From a virus: a stretch of DNA of 24,981 nt. Under the pieces are notes generated by a model, which was not told the origin of the DNA, did no database searches, and saw nothing but the letters and a program-made list of their open reading frames with translations. This document shows, piece by piece, positions 4,716-15,300 of the stretch; position 1 is the stretch's first letter; each line of letters begins with the position of its first letter. The translations under genes and the position numbers were made by a program. The DNA is taken from the IMG/VR virus record IMGVR_UViG_3300048447_000344, positions 1 through 24,981 of that record; one strand, 5' to 3'.

Positions 4716-7700
4716 TTATGCCTGTGCTTCTGTCCAGGAAATTCTGAAGTCAATTGCACGACGGTTTGAACCACGACCACCACCAATGTTGGTGACTTGA
4801 ATTCCTAGTACCTCAGGACCATCAGGGAATACACCTGTTGGGTTAGGTGGAGTAGTAGCAGTAAGACTAGAACCACCACCACCTAGAATAGAGTTAGAAA
4901 TTTCTTTGACTCGTCCTAGATCATAATCAGACACTCCATTATCAGCATAGAATCCATAGATAACTTCACCACCAACAAGTTCGTTGTTAACAATACCCAA
5001 ACCTTGTGTAAGGTCAGCGTATTGTGCTAATGATGTACCACCAACACCTTCCCAGGCAACGGTGTTAGTAATGTTTGGATTAAGAACTAGTTCCACAAAG
5101 AAAGGACCATTAGCAGACACCTCAGCGGTTCTTAGAACCAACTGCATTCTGTTAACCAACTCTCTTTCACCAAACTGTCCAGGGATACCATTATCAACTG
5201 AAGGTGCTGTACGAATAGCAAGTAGTGCCTTAGTCTGTCCAGAGTTAATCTCACGACCAGTTCTAGTACCAACTGTATAGACATATGCTCGGTCATCGTC
5301 ATATAGACCTTCCATAATGACTGATGAACCCCAGTGACTAATCTGTGGTACTGATGTTGCACCTAGAAGTTCGAGACCAGTTGGTTGTGTACTACTATAA
5401 GTAAACGTTTGTGCTGAAGCAGAACCTAAAGGTGAGAATATAACACCAGTAGGATTAGTTACTGTTACTGCTTTGCTCAGTTGAATAACTGTGCCGCTAA
5501 TGTCATGTACAAATGTATCAGCAGGAATACCAGTAGCAATTACTCTCTGTCCTTTCTGGATACCAGAAGCATTACTTACAGCACCCTGTGACTCACCACT
5601 ATTAATTGTAATGGTTACACTGGTAGCACCTGCTTGTTCTCTAGTAACACCAGTAAAGATACCTGAAGTAGCTGTTGCTAGTGGTGATAGTTCTGAACCA
5701 GTTTGACTTGTAAGTGTCTTAGCAACAGCAGAAGGTCCACTATTCTCGGAGATAGTAAAACCACCAGTCGTAGTAGATACAACATAGTAAACTTTATTTG
5801 CTGCAATGTTTGCAAACGGTGTGTCAAATTTAACTGTTTGAACACCACCACCACTTAGACCAACAGTACTAGAGACTGAAATCTGATTGTTACCTGAAGT
5901 AGTTGCAGTAACATTTTGAATGTATGATGTTCTACCTGTGTAATTAACATATTCCTGAATTCCAGTAGTAGCACCAGTAGTTTTTCTTACACGTAGTGTT
6001 CCAGAATTAGGGAAGTGAGTAGGAGCATCAGCAATATAGATGCTAGTGTCACCAGTAGCAATTGATTTAGTAGATGTCGTGCTTGGAGGAACAGTACTTA
6101 CTTCATAACGAGCAGGTAGGTTACCTGATCTCATGTATGCCTCAGTGTTAGCATTGTTGTTAGGAATTTTGTGTGCATAGATTACATTACCATTCTCTGC
6201 TCGGAATCCCCAACGAATAAATCCAGCACCATACCAAGAATAATCCATGTAGAACATCTGCATCTTAGTTACGTCAATTGAGTAACCAGTTTTACCAGAA
6301 CCATCACAACGGTCAATGTTCCAATCAGATTGATTCCATTCAGTCTCTACAGTTTTAGTGATGGGAACATTAGTTGCTGATGGACCACGATAATCAGGGA
6401 AGATTACCATTTGGGTATCAGAAATAATACCATCAACACGGTATGAAGTACCACGAATAACAACATAGTCACCAGGTTCTAGTTGCTTGGAAAACTTAGT
6501 TCCTTGCAGGTTAGCACCAGTGTAACTAGAAATTAATGTGTTTCCATTAGTAACTGTAATTTTACCTGACAACTGATAAGTAGAAGTTCTGCGAACAACA
6601 CTCAAGTTTCCACTTGCATATCTAAAAAACAAACCATTTTGTTGGTCTTGCATACCAATTTCAAGTCTAGTACCAAACCCACCGACAGGAGTTACGGTAT
6701 ACTCACCAGTTGCAGCTGCCTCTGTTGGTGCTGAACTAGTTTCGTATTTAAATGTGTATGGATCAACAACATTAGTAACTTGGTACTGTCCATTGTAGTT
6801 ATTATCACCACAATTTCTTACATCAACGATTGTATCTCTAGTAACATTATGTGCAACAGCACTAACAACAGTTACAGTTGTTCCTGATGCTGTAATGCTA
6901 TCAATGTTTTCAATAGCAGGTTCTAGAATAGAACCCGTGGAGAATGCTACACCTTTACCAGATTGATAACGGAAGTAACGTTTGGTCTGTCTGATTGCCT
7001 GTTGGTTCTTAGAGAAAGAATTAGTTGAAAATTTAACACCACCATCAAATGCTCTGTGGACAGAAGATCCTTGTGGTCTAGGATATAGTTTAATAGTACC
7101 TGAACTTACGCCACCTGTGGGAGCAGAAGTTGGGAAGTAGAAGAATGTATTTGGATCTTGTACTCTAGCAACAACCCATGATCCATTTACATTAGTTCCT
7201 GAAGATCCAGCAACAGCAATTTCATTACCAACTTCAAATCCATGTGCTTGCGATGTATTTACCTGAACAGAACCAGACATATCACCACCAGCAGCTGCTA
7301 GAGTAATTGTTCCACCTACAGATGATGCTGTGTAGTGGATGCCGATATAAATTGCAGTTCTTGCGGAGTCAAAGATGTTTGTTTGACCAGCAGTCCATTC
7401 ATATGTACCTGTATACTTGAAACTTGTGGAGTCAGAACTATCAACAATAAAGACACCATCAGCACCTGGAAAGGAAGTATCTTGTACGTAGATAGCACTA
7501 CCTGCAGCAGGTGGAGATGAGCATGATACTTCCATCTCTCTCAAGTTATTACTATTAGCACCAGCCTGAATCTCTGTGATAGCAATATTTGTAGTAGACT
7601 TATATGCAAATGGGTTGTTGTTGATCATTGTCAACGATTCCCACTTGGTACTCTGTGTACCATATTCAAAGTCAGTATCAATTTGTGATTGAGGGGTAGA

Positions 7701-8033
7701 CACCCTCATTTTATTTACTGCATCATGATATGATTCAGCAGGTTCAATTTTTTCTTCAAAGTCATCTACGATAATCTGCAACTTGTCTGTGTCAGACATC
7801 GTTGTAGTGTCATACGCTAGGGTTACCCTAGTCGTAGTAACATTTCTGATATCAGTCGCGATGGTGTATGCGGTAGCAGTTAGTTCTGGATCGGAAAAGT
7901 TATAGATAACTTTGTTATCAGTAACGTTTGTGATAAGAATCAACTGTTCTCTTTGGACACCACCAGGAATTACTATCTGTCGTTCTGAAGCATCAAAAAG
8001 ATAATAATTACTAAGGATAGTTTTTCTTGCCAT
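4716..8033 (-). CDS. Large virion structural protein with repeated beta-sandwich modules (1105 aa)
   Basis: No catalytic motif is seen. The N-terminal ~150 residues (MARKTILSNYYLFDASERQI start) look like an assembly or attachment domain. At least three related modules of about 60 residues follow, with the pattern 'AHGFEVGNEIAVAG..NVNGSW.V..V.DPNTFFY' and 'AHNVTRDTIVDVRNC...YNGQYQV.NVVDPYTFKY', an Ig-like fold common in phage tail proteins. A region with conserved aromatic residues (MQMFYMDYSWYGAGFIRWGF) resembles structural proteins of other cyanomyoviruses. Later parts are T/S/G-rich beta repeats, and the end (FRISWTEAQA) is compact. It is the third gene of a minus-strand block of fibre-type genes, with its own putative late promoter overlapping the stop of the gene before it. 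Likely baseplate- or tail-associated; exact position unknown. Confidence 0.8.
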   Translation of the reverse strand: MARKTILSNYYLFDASERQIVIPGGVQREQLILITNVTDNKVIYNFSDPELTATAYTIATDIRNVTTTRVTLAYDTTTMSDTDKLQIIVDDFEEKIEPAESYHDAVNKMRVSTPQSQIDTDFEYGTQSTKWESLTMINNNPFAYKSTTNIAITEIQAGANSNNLREMEVSCSSPPAAGSAIYVQDTSFPGADGVFIVDSSDSTSFKYTGTYEWTAGQTNIFDSARTAIYIGIHYTASSVGGTITLAAAGGDMSGSVQVNTSQAHGFEVGNEIAVAGSSGTNVNGSWVVARVQDPNTFFYFPTSAPTGGVSSGTIKLYPRPQGSSVHRAFDGGVKFSTNSFSKNQQAIRQTKRYFRYQSGKGVAFSTGSILEPAIENIDSITASGTTVTVVSAVAHNVTRDTIVDVRNCGDNNYNGQYQVTNVVDPYTFKYETSSAPTEAAATGEYTVTPVGGFGTRLEIGMQDQQNGLFFRYASGNLSVVRRTSTYQLSGKITVTNGNTLISSYTGANLQGTKFSKQLEPGDYVVIRGTSYRVDGIISDTQMVIFPDYRGPSATNVPITKTVETEWNQSDWNIDRCDGSGKTGYSIDVTKMQMFYMDYSWYGAGFIRWGFRAENGNVIYAHKIPNNNANTEAYMRSGNLPARYEVSTVPPSTTSTKSIATGDTSIYIADAPTHFPNSGTLRVRKTTGATTGIQEYVNYTGRTSYIQNVTATTSGNNQISVSSTVGLSGGGVQTVKFDTPFANIAANKVYYVVSTTTGGFTISENSGPSAVAKTLTSQTGSELSPLATATSGIFTGVTREQAGATSVTITINSGESQGAVSNASGIQKGQRVIATGIPADTFVHDISGTVIQLSKAVTVTNPTGVIFSPLGSASAQTFTYSSTQPTGLELLGATSVPQISHWGSSVIMEGLYDDDRAYVYTVGTRTGREINSGQTKALLAIRTAPSVDNGIPGQFGERELVNRMQLVLRTAEVSANGPFFVELVLNPNITNTVAWEGVGGTSLAQYADLTQGLGIVNNELVGGEVIYGFYADNGVSDYDLGRVKEISNSILGGGGSSLTATTPPNPTGVFPDGPEVLGIQVTNIGGGRGSNRRAIDFRISWTEAQA

Positions 8034-8065
8034 TACAGACTGCCGTAGATATTCTTTGCTTTATC

Positions 8066-8073
8066 TATTTATC
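8066..8073 (-). promoter_or_regulatory. Probable T4-type late promoter (GATAAATA)
   Basis: The minus strand reads GATAAATA, one mismatch from TATAAATA, 32 bases before the start codon at 8033. It overlaps the stop codon of the 1416-aa gene (8072-8074). Spacing to the start resembles the exact late box at 15898-15905, which lies 38 bases before its gene. Confidence 0.5.
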
Positions 8074-11000
8074 AGACACCGTACTTACCACGGGTGGCGT
8101 TGAAGTTCTGGGATATCTCTGTGGCACTTAGAGATGTTTGATAGATACGAACTTCACCGATGCTGCCATCCCAATAATAGTTATCTTTAGAGTTACCAAT
8201 ATCAAAACTAACATTTGGATTAGTCATAGCAGTTGTATAAGAAGCAGTATTTTCCAACACACCATTTCTATACAGTTTCACATTACTACCATCATATGTT
8301 CCAACCCAATGTGTGAATCCAAAACTAGTCGTGGAAGATTGAGTTTCGGTTACTCCACCACCATTCCATTCATTTACCCACCAAGAAACAACTCCACTCT
8401 GCTGATAGAATCCAAAACCATCATTCCAAGCTGTATTGGTAGTTTTCATTAGTGGAGCCTTATAACCAGAATCAGGATAGTCTGATGTTCCCCACCATTC
8501 AACAGTTATATTTGTAAAATTGGCAATGGTAGAATTTGTACTTATCGTATCATCCGTTCCATCAAACTCCCAGTATCCAGCACTATTGAATGTAGCTCCA
8601 TCAACTATACCAATGTAAGAACTACTTGAGAGGTTATTTACTTTGCCTGGACATGATGGTCTGCTCACGCCAGGTATTGCAGCAGTTCCATATGTTGGGA
8701 CGTATGTATTAACAGAAGATTTTAGCTCTACTTGTGGTCCCCAAACATACAGATCAGCGGAAGAAGCAAATGGATAGTATCTATGAAACTTACCAGCTGG
8801 CGCTCCAAATTCACTAGTAGCAACTCCAGATAAAGTAAACCTCTGCCAGTCACCAGTAGCAGTATGTGTAACAGACACAACTTCTCCGCCAGTGCTTTGG
8901 AGATAGACAAACTGCTGAAAAGATTGTGATGATCCATCAACTGTCTTGACCCAAGCAGATATAGTAAAATCGCCGTCATTAACGATAGATTGATAAATGC
9001 TAGCACTAGCTCCAGTTATTAGCGTAGCAGTCTTAGATCCATCAGGAGCTATTGCTGCATTTCGTGTAATTGTGGGGGTAGTAGCACCCAACCAACTCCA
9101 ATCAGTCAATACTCCATTTGCAGTTCCATCACTAAAATTTGTTAGATTAAAACTAGAAGTATATCGATTCTCACCAACGTTGACAGTCGCTCCAGAATCA
9201 TAAGTTGCTCTGTTTCCAAAGTCATAGTTCAGAAGTAGGTCAGTATTAATTTCAATAGCATCAGAAGTAATCCTAGGCGCTGTATTAGGTGCTTCGTAGA
9301 TGTACTTAGTTTTGGTAGCGTTGTAGTTCTGGTAGACTTGTGCTGGTGTTAGTGCTTTTGGATAGATACGAACTGCACCAATCTTACCATCAAAATGTCT
9401 GTTAGCCAGAGCAAATCCTCTGCCAAGTTTAACGTTCTTGAATTCACCGATCCATCCAGCAGTACCAGCAGTGGATTGATATGATTGGTTGACATATTCT
9501 CCATTGATGTATGCCTTACCTCCTGTTGGTTCTGTTCCATCGAATGTTATGGCAGCATGATACCAAACACCTGTCGATCCACTTCCACTAGGTAGAGCAA
9601 AGTAAGGATCATTTGCTGAAATCTTAGAACCAAATGCCCAGAAGAATGAACCAGCAGCATTGATTTCTAATCGTGGTCCGATGTTACCTGAGTCAACTTC
9701 ACCACCAGTATCTGGTGTACCAAAGTTACAATCAATAGGGTTCTGCCAGTTGCTATGTGAATCAGACTTGAACCATATCTCTACAGTAAACTGAGACATA
9801 TCAACACCGAGATCACCTATCTCTATGGTGTCATCTGTTCCATCAAACTCCCAGTATCCATCAGCGTTGTGGGTGGCACCAAGTATAGCACCACTACTAT
9901 CTTTACCTGATTGATCACCCCATAGTAAGGTAATTGGTGCTTCTTTCACTGAAATATCATCCATCAAATAAGCACCACTACCAAAAGATGTAATTGCAAT
10001 AGTAGAAGTTGAAGATGCTGCCTTAAAATATGCTTCCTCATCGAAAGCTACGCTTCCAGTATTGGCTGTAGTCATCGTCGTTAATGTTGTTCCTGACAAA
10101 CCACTTCCATCAAATATTGTAAAAGTAGGAGACCCTGCTTGTTGTAAAGTTATATAATATGTTTTTCCAGGTTCTGTTACAAAAGATTGATAGAATTTAG
10201 GATCACCAGAACCACCAAGGTTTTGAAGACTTACAGATCTGCTGCCAGTATACCCTGAAGAATAGAAAGCGAGAACGTTTCCTCCATTCTGATCAAGAGT
10301 CCACCCATCAATATTATCATTTTCAAAACCTCCATTTGTAATCAACTCTGGTCCTAGCACATCTTTTTGAACTGAAATATTATCAAGTACGTAAGCTGCT
10401 CCAGAAGGAATATCAAAAACTGCAAAAGTAGAAGTTGTTGATGTTGCTACAAAAGTTCCTGTTTCACCAGTTTCATAATTACCTGAATTGGTTGTAGTGA
10501 TCGTCTGTAATGTTGTTCCCGAAACACCACTTCCATCAAATATTTTAATAACAGGACCACCAATTTGGTCGAGGCTTACCTTATATCTTTTTCCAATTTC
10601 TGTCGTAAAAGATTGAATGAAACTATCAGCAGCTGCATAGTTCACAATAATTAAAGAGTTAGTTCCATTGTAACTATTATTATAACTGTATCGTAGATCA
10701 GCAGTAAGTGTAGCAGGAGACCAACCAGTAACATTACTACTATTAAAATCTCCATTAGTAATCAACTCTACTGGCATAGTCTCAGGAATGCCAGCATCAC
10801 CCAACAGGTTCAGTTCTTGGAAGTCGGCAACTCTAATAGCAGGACTACCACTATATTGCATGACACCAGCATCAAATGCATTAATTTTTTTCTTACTTAC
10901 TTGAGTTGAATAGTCATCAAAGATAATATGATTAGCACTGAAAGGAGTCTTACGTAAGTCACTACTATCAAATCTTACTGAACCATCATCTAATGTAGCA

Positions 11001-12322
11001 ATTTCATCTGTAATATTTAAAACTTTATAGTTATCAATGCTGCCACTACCATCAGGATAATCAAATTCTCCAAGACCATTACCTGATGTACTTACTTTAC
11101 CAAAGACATATCCATAAGGTGTATTATTAAGAGTAACATATTCCTCATCAATAAATGAAATATAATAGAATGATGAATCAGCATCTAGTACTGGGTTGTC
11201 AATGAAGGAAGATGAATCACTGATTAGTGATCTTCTCCAAAGTAAATCTCCATTCTTGGAATACTTACTTAGAGCTATGCCTTCATCAGTTAATGAGGAC
11301 CATTCACTTACTGTAGTAACCTGCTCTGTTTGATCATCTGCAGAAACACGACGGTGGTTCATGTGTGTTCCACTGCCGTTGGTTGTTTGTTTCTGCCAGA
11401 TTAGATTTCCTTCTGCAGTAAACTTTCCAATCCATCCCAGGCGATCACTATTACGCTTCCCACCCGATGTCACTTGCAAGTTACCACTGATAAAAAGTTG
11501 ATCTTTATCATCAACGTGTATGTCAGTAAGTCTGGTTTTATAAGTCCAACTACTTTCTTCTTTATCTGCTTGTAGAGATTTGTCCCATACATAATCACCA
11601 TTTGATGTAATCTTGACCATGTAACCTTTAGTTTGATCGAGGTCTTCGATGTTTCCAACAGCAACTACTTGACCTTTACTGTTTGTAGATATAGAAAACA
11701 GTTTTACTCTATTGCTACTTCCTCCGACTGTAGAAATTTTCTTACCCCATACAGGGTTACCATTTAAATCGTATTTTTCTACAACAGTTTCACCTGTGAC
11801 TGTACTTGATCCACATGCATAGTATCCAGTGGCATCAGATGTAACGCTGGTATAATCTATGCTGCCTGTAAACGTAGATGATTGCCAATCTAAAACACCT
11901 GTTGTATAATTATACTTAGCAATCCATGGACTAGTACCATCTACATGACCGCAGACAATAAGATCTCCATTGCTATCTACATGCATATCTCGCAGTTCTA
12001 CAAATCCAGTACTAGGATTAGAGTTAGTAGATAAAATTCTAGTTTCATAGTCTAGAGTTGTTGTTGGGTTTGCTGGATCTGTTTCTTGATCATAGTTTCT
12101 TTTGTCAAAGAAACCATACCCAACCAAATTTAAATTTCTACCTGATCCAGAAATAATATACTTATCATCATCGTAAAAATATCTAATTTGCTCAGCGGAG
12201 ATGTAACCATCACCTACACTATTTTCTTTGTCAATATATTTAAAAAAGTTCTGAGCTACCTGTTGTCCTGAGGAACCTAAAAGAAATAGGTTCCTTGCTG
12301 CGCTGTTATATGATACTGGCAT
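8072..12322 (-). CDS. Tail-fibre-type adhesin: beta-propeller, CBM-like and two LamG lectin domains (1416 aa)
   Basis: Domains by pattern: residues ~1-450 hold repeats such as 'YDLNGNPVWGKKIS' and 'ITSNGDYVWDKSLQ', typical of a beta-propeller. About 515-650 and 655-790 are two related CBM4/9-like modules, each opening ELITNG(D/G)F and closing DNISV/DDISV. About 820-1000 is a LamG/concanavalin-like lectin domain (GYWEFDGTDDTIEIG ... GAVRIYPKALTPAQVYQNYNATK). About 1020-1230 is a third carbohydrate-module-like stretch, and 1240-1416 a second LamG domain (GYWEFDGTDDTISTN ... GEVRIYQTSLSATEISQNFNATR). The repeated pairs point to internal duplication. Such modules bind sugars, so host lipopolysaccharide or capsule is the likely target (inference). 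The ribosome site AAGGAT (12331-12336, minus) overlaps the upstream stop, implying coupling to the fibre gene before it. Confidence 0.82.
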   Translation of the reverse strand: MPVSYNSAARNLFLLGSSGQQVAQNFFKYIDKENSVGDGYISAEQIRYFYDDDKYIISGSGRNLNLVGYGFFDKRNYDQETDPANPTTTLDYETRILSTNSNPSTGFVELRDMHVDSNGDLIVCGHVDGTSPWIAKYNYTTGVLDWQSSTFTGSIDYTSVTSDATGYYACGSSTVTGETVVEKYDLNGNPVWGKKISTVGGSSNRVKLFSISTNSKGQVVAVGNIEDLDQTKGYMVKITSNGDYVWDKSLQADKEESSWTYKTRLTDIHVDDKDQLFISGNLQVTSGGKRNSDRLGWIGKFTAEGNLIWQKQTTNGSGTHMNHRRVSADDQTEQVTTVSEWSSLTDEGIALSKYSKNGDLLWRRSLISDSSSFIDNPVLDADSSFYYISFIDEEYVTLNNTPYGYVFGKVSTSGNGLGEFDYPDGSGSIDNYKVLNITDEIATLDDGSVRFDSSDLRKTPFSANHIIFDDYSTQVSKKKINAFDAGVMQYSGSPAIRVADFQELNLLGDAGIPETMPVELITNGDFNSSNVTGWSPATLTADLRYSYNNSYNGTNSLIIVNYAAADSFIQSFTTEIGKRYKVSLDQIGGPVIKIFDGSGVSGTTLQTITTTNSGNYETGETGTFVATSTTSTFAVFDIPSGAAYVLDNISVQKDVLGPELITNGGFENDNIDGWTLDQNGGNVLAFYSSGYTGSRSVSLQNLGGSGDPKFYQSFVTEPGKTYYITLQQAGSPTFTIFDGSGLSGTTLTTMTTANTGSVAFDEEAYFKAASSTSTIAITSFGSGAYLMDDISVKEAPITLLWGDQSGKDSSGAILGATHNADGYWEFDGTDDTIEIGDLGVDMSQFTVEIWFKSDSHSNWQNPIDCNFGTPDTGGEVDSGNIGPRLEINAAGSFFWAFGSKISANDPYFALPSGSGSTGVWYHAAITFDGTEPTGGKAYINGEYVNQSYQSTAGTAGWIGEFKNVKLGRGFALANRHFDGKIGAVRIYPKALTPAQVYQNYNATKTKYIYEAPNTAPRITSDAIEINTDLLLNYDFGNRATYDSGATVNVGENRYTSSFNLTNFSDGTANGVLTDWSWLGATTPTITRNAAIAPDGSKTATLITGASASIYQSIVNDGDFTISAWVKTVDGSSQSFQQFVYLQSTGGEVVSVTHTATGDWQRFTLSGVATSEFGAPAGKFHRYYPFASSADLYVWGPQVELKSSVNTYVPTYGTAAIPGVSRPSCPGKVNNLSSSSYIGIVDGATFNSAGYWEFDGTDDTISTNSTIANFTNITVEWWGTSDYPDSGYKAPLMKTTNTAWNDGFGFYQQSGVVSWWVNEWNGGGVTETQSSTTSFGFTHWVGTYDGSNVKLYRNGVLENTASYTTAMTNPNVSFDIGNSKDNYYWDGSIGEVRIYQTSLSATEISQNFNATRGKYGV

Positions 12323-12334
12323 TAGATAATATCC

Positions 12335-15300
12335 TTAGCTGAAGTCTGTATTTCCTTGTCCGAATACTTTGGTTACACCAGAGTTATCCTTAACGATAAT
12401 AAAGGTTAGAATGTCAGTATTAGATGTGGCAGCTGGTGGAGAACCACCAGACCATTGAACCCCAGTGTTAATGTCTACTCCATCAACACTACAGTCATCA
12501 CCATATGTAGCAGCAGTATTACCTGCAAGAATCAGTGACAGTGTAAGTGATTCACCATTAGAAAGACTTGCACTAGTGAATGCCCACTTGTTAATAGCAC
12601 TGGAAGCAGGTGTACCAAGAATGGTGTTAGCACCAGCAGTATTAATAGTGAGTGTATTAGAAGATGGTGTGAGACTAGTAGTGTAATTAAAGAATACTTT
12701 TTCTTTTACTCTACCGCCTAGACTAATAGCACCATCAACAGTAAGAGCAGTAAGTGTACCAACAGATGTCAATGAAGAATTAATGACAGATGTACCAAGA
12801 TCTGTATTACTGAGCAACAGTTGGTTAGCAATAGAGATCTGCTTACCTGCTTGTAGTTCTAAACTTTCTGAGAAAGTCCAGTACTTGATAGTTCTGCTGC
12901 CATCATAGATCATTGTCTTATCGGTGGTTCCTTTCAGGATTAAACCACCACCTGTTGCTGCAACATCAGAAGGACCAGTAGCAACAATAGATGCTGTACC
13001 GTTACCAGTTACTGTGTTAGAAAGAACTGCACTGTTACCAGTAATACTTACGATAGTACAACCAGTTCCTAGATCAATACCATCAGTAATAGATGTAACA
13101 CCCATTCCAGGAATCAATCCAGCAGTAGGTAAGATGTTTGTGATTGTTGTGGAACTGGTTGTAGTTGTAGCAGTGAAAGTTACTGTCGCAACAGCAGCAA
13201 GTTCAATTGCCTTGTCATCAACTGAAATGACGTTTGAATTAATTGTGGTGGTAGTACCGTTTACAACCAGTGATCCATTTAGAATTGTATCTCCATCAAC
13301 AGTTAATGCATTTGGAATAGTAACATCAAAACTAGCGTTACCTCTAATCCATGCTTCCGTAGAAGAACCAATAACTAATTGGTTATCACCTGTGATATTG
13401 GGTGGTGCATATGTAACATTGGTTGCATTCTCATCAGGAGAAGAACCAATGAGTACGTTACCAGAACCAAGGCAGTTGAAACCTGCATAGTGTCCAATAC
13501 AAACGTTATCATTACCTACAGTGTTATTCTGTAGCGAATTCATACCTGCTGCAACGTTCTTTACCCCGTCTTCATTGAGGGTCATTGATCCAGAACCAAT
13601 AGCAACGTTTTTCTCACCGTCACTATTAATCTTCAGTGCTTGATAACCAAAAGCAGTATTGCTATCAGAATTGTTAACAAACAATGCTTCATAACCAATT
13701 GCGGTACAGTTACTACCAGCATTATTTGCTTGCAGTGCTTTGTTACCCATTGCAGTATTGGTTGCAACACTACCACCACCACGACCAACAATCATTGGTG
13801 CTGCAGAACCACCACGAATAGAGATGTCAGAATTTGCTGAGTTTAGAATACCATTAATGGTAATTGTGTCAGAAATTGTACCACCAACTGTTAAGTCTTT
13901 CTCTACAACTACATCGCCATTGATAGTTGTGGTGCCTGATGTATTACCAATGTCTAATGTAGTAGCAGCAGATGCAAACGTAAGATCAGTTACTCCACTT
14001 ACTAATAGATTAAATGCAGTTGATGCGGTGGCAATACTTGTAACAAAGATAGGAGACTGTTGGAATACTACGCTACCAGTACCAGTTGTATCTGTAATAA
14101 GACCACGCAGTTGTGTGGATGTAGTAGATGAGAATGATGCTAGAGTGTCTGATTTAAAAGCAACTTCTCCACCTAGTCTAAAGTTAACACTGATTTGCTG
14201 AGCATTATTATCACTAGTAAATAGAAGATCTTTTTGAAATTCAATTTCCTTAGTATCAGCAATCGTTAGTTTAGAGTTAGCAGATGAAGCAACTTCAACA
14301 CCATTAATTGTGGTGCATGTTGCGTTGCCTAGAATAGGTGAAGTTAGTGTAGGTGAAGTTAGTGACTTGTTTGTAAGTGTTTGAGATTCTGTTTCTGTGA
14401 CAAGTCTGTTAGAAATTGAACCATCAAATGATCTCCAGTAACCGCCTGCTTCATACCAAGACAACTGAATGAAAGATGTAACCGATTCTCCAGAATCAGT
14501 TGTTCTGTTAACTTGAATGCCTCCATCAGAACCAACAATAGATGCACCTTTTCTCAACTCAATAATATTATCTTCGACTCGTAGTGTTGTGGTGTCTAGA
14601 GTAGTCTGCGATCCATTTACAACAAAATCTCCAGTAACAGTAACAGTAGAACCATCGTCAGTTAGGATACTGTTGCCCATCTGAGCATTACCAGAGTCCC
14701 ACTTAAGTATGGTATTAGCACCAAAGTTATTGTTGTTCTTAAGTTCAAAGTTAGTATTGTTTTTAAGAACACCACCACCTGCAGAGAATGATGCACCAGT
14801 ATCATCGTTAGTTGATGAAATTTCAATGGTGGTCAGACCTGACGCTGTGCTTTGGGTAATGTTTGTAGCACCTGCAGCTGTAAATTTGAAGTCTCCTGAT
14901 GATAATGTATTAGTACCAGTAGTAACTTGTGTAACTGTATTAGTATCTGTCGATTCAATTTCAATTGATTGTCCATTTTGAGATACAGTTACATTGCTAC
15001 CACCAGTAAGTGTAACGTCACCTGAAGTAAGTGAACCAGTATTACCACCTTTTAATCTGGTGATAGTATCCAAAGAACTAATAGTGATTTCTTCTTCACC
15101 TGTTCCAACATTTAAAGATTGTGTTAGTGTAGTTGCTCCTGATTGTAGTAGTGTAAACTTACCTGACTTTAGGGTTTGACCAGTACCAGCACGAATTTCT
15201 GTGATGGTGTCAACGTTAGACCCTGTAATTGTAATTGTACTACCAGACTGACTGACTGATGCGAAACCAGCAGCATCAATAATAACCTGACCACTCACTG

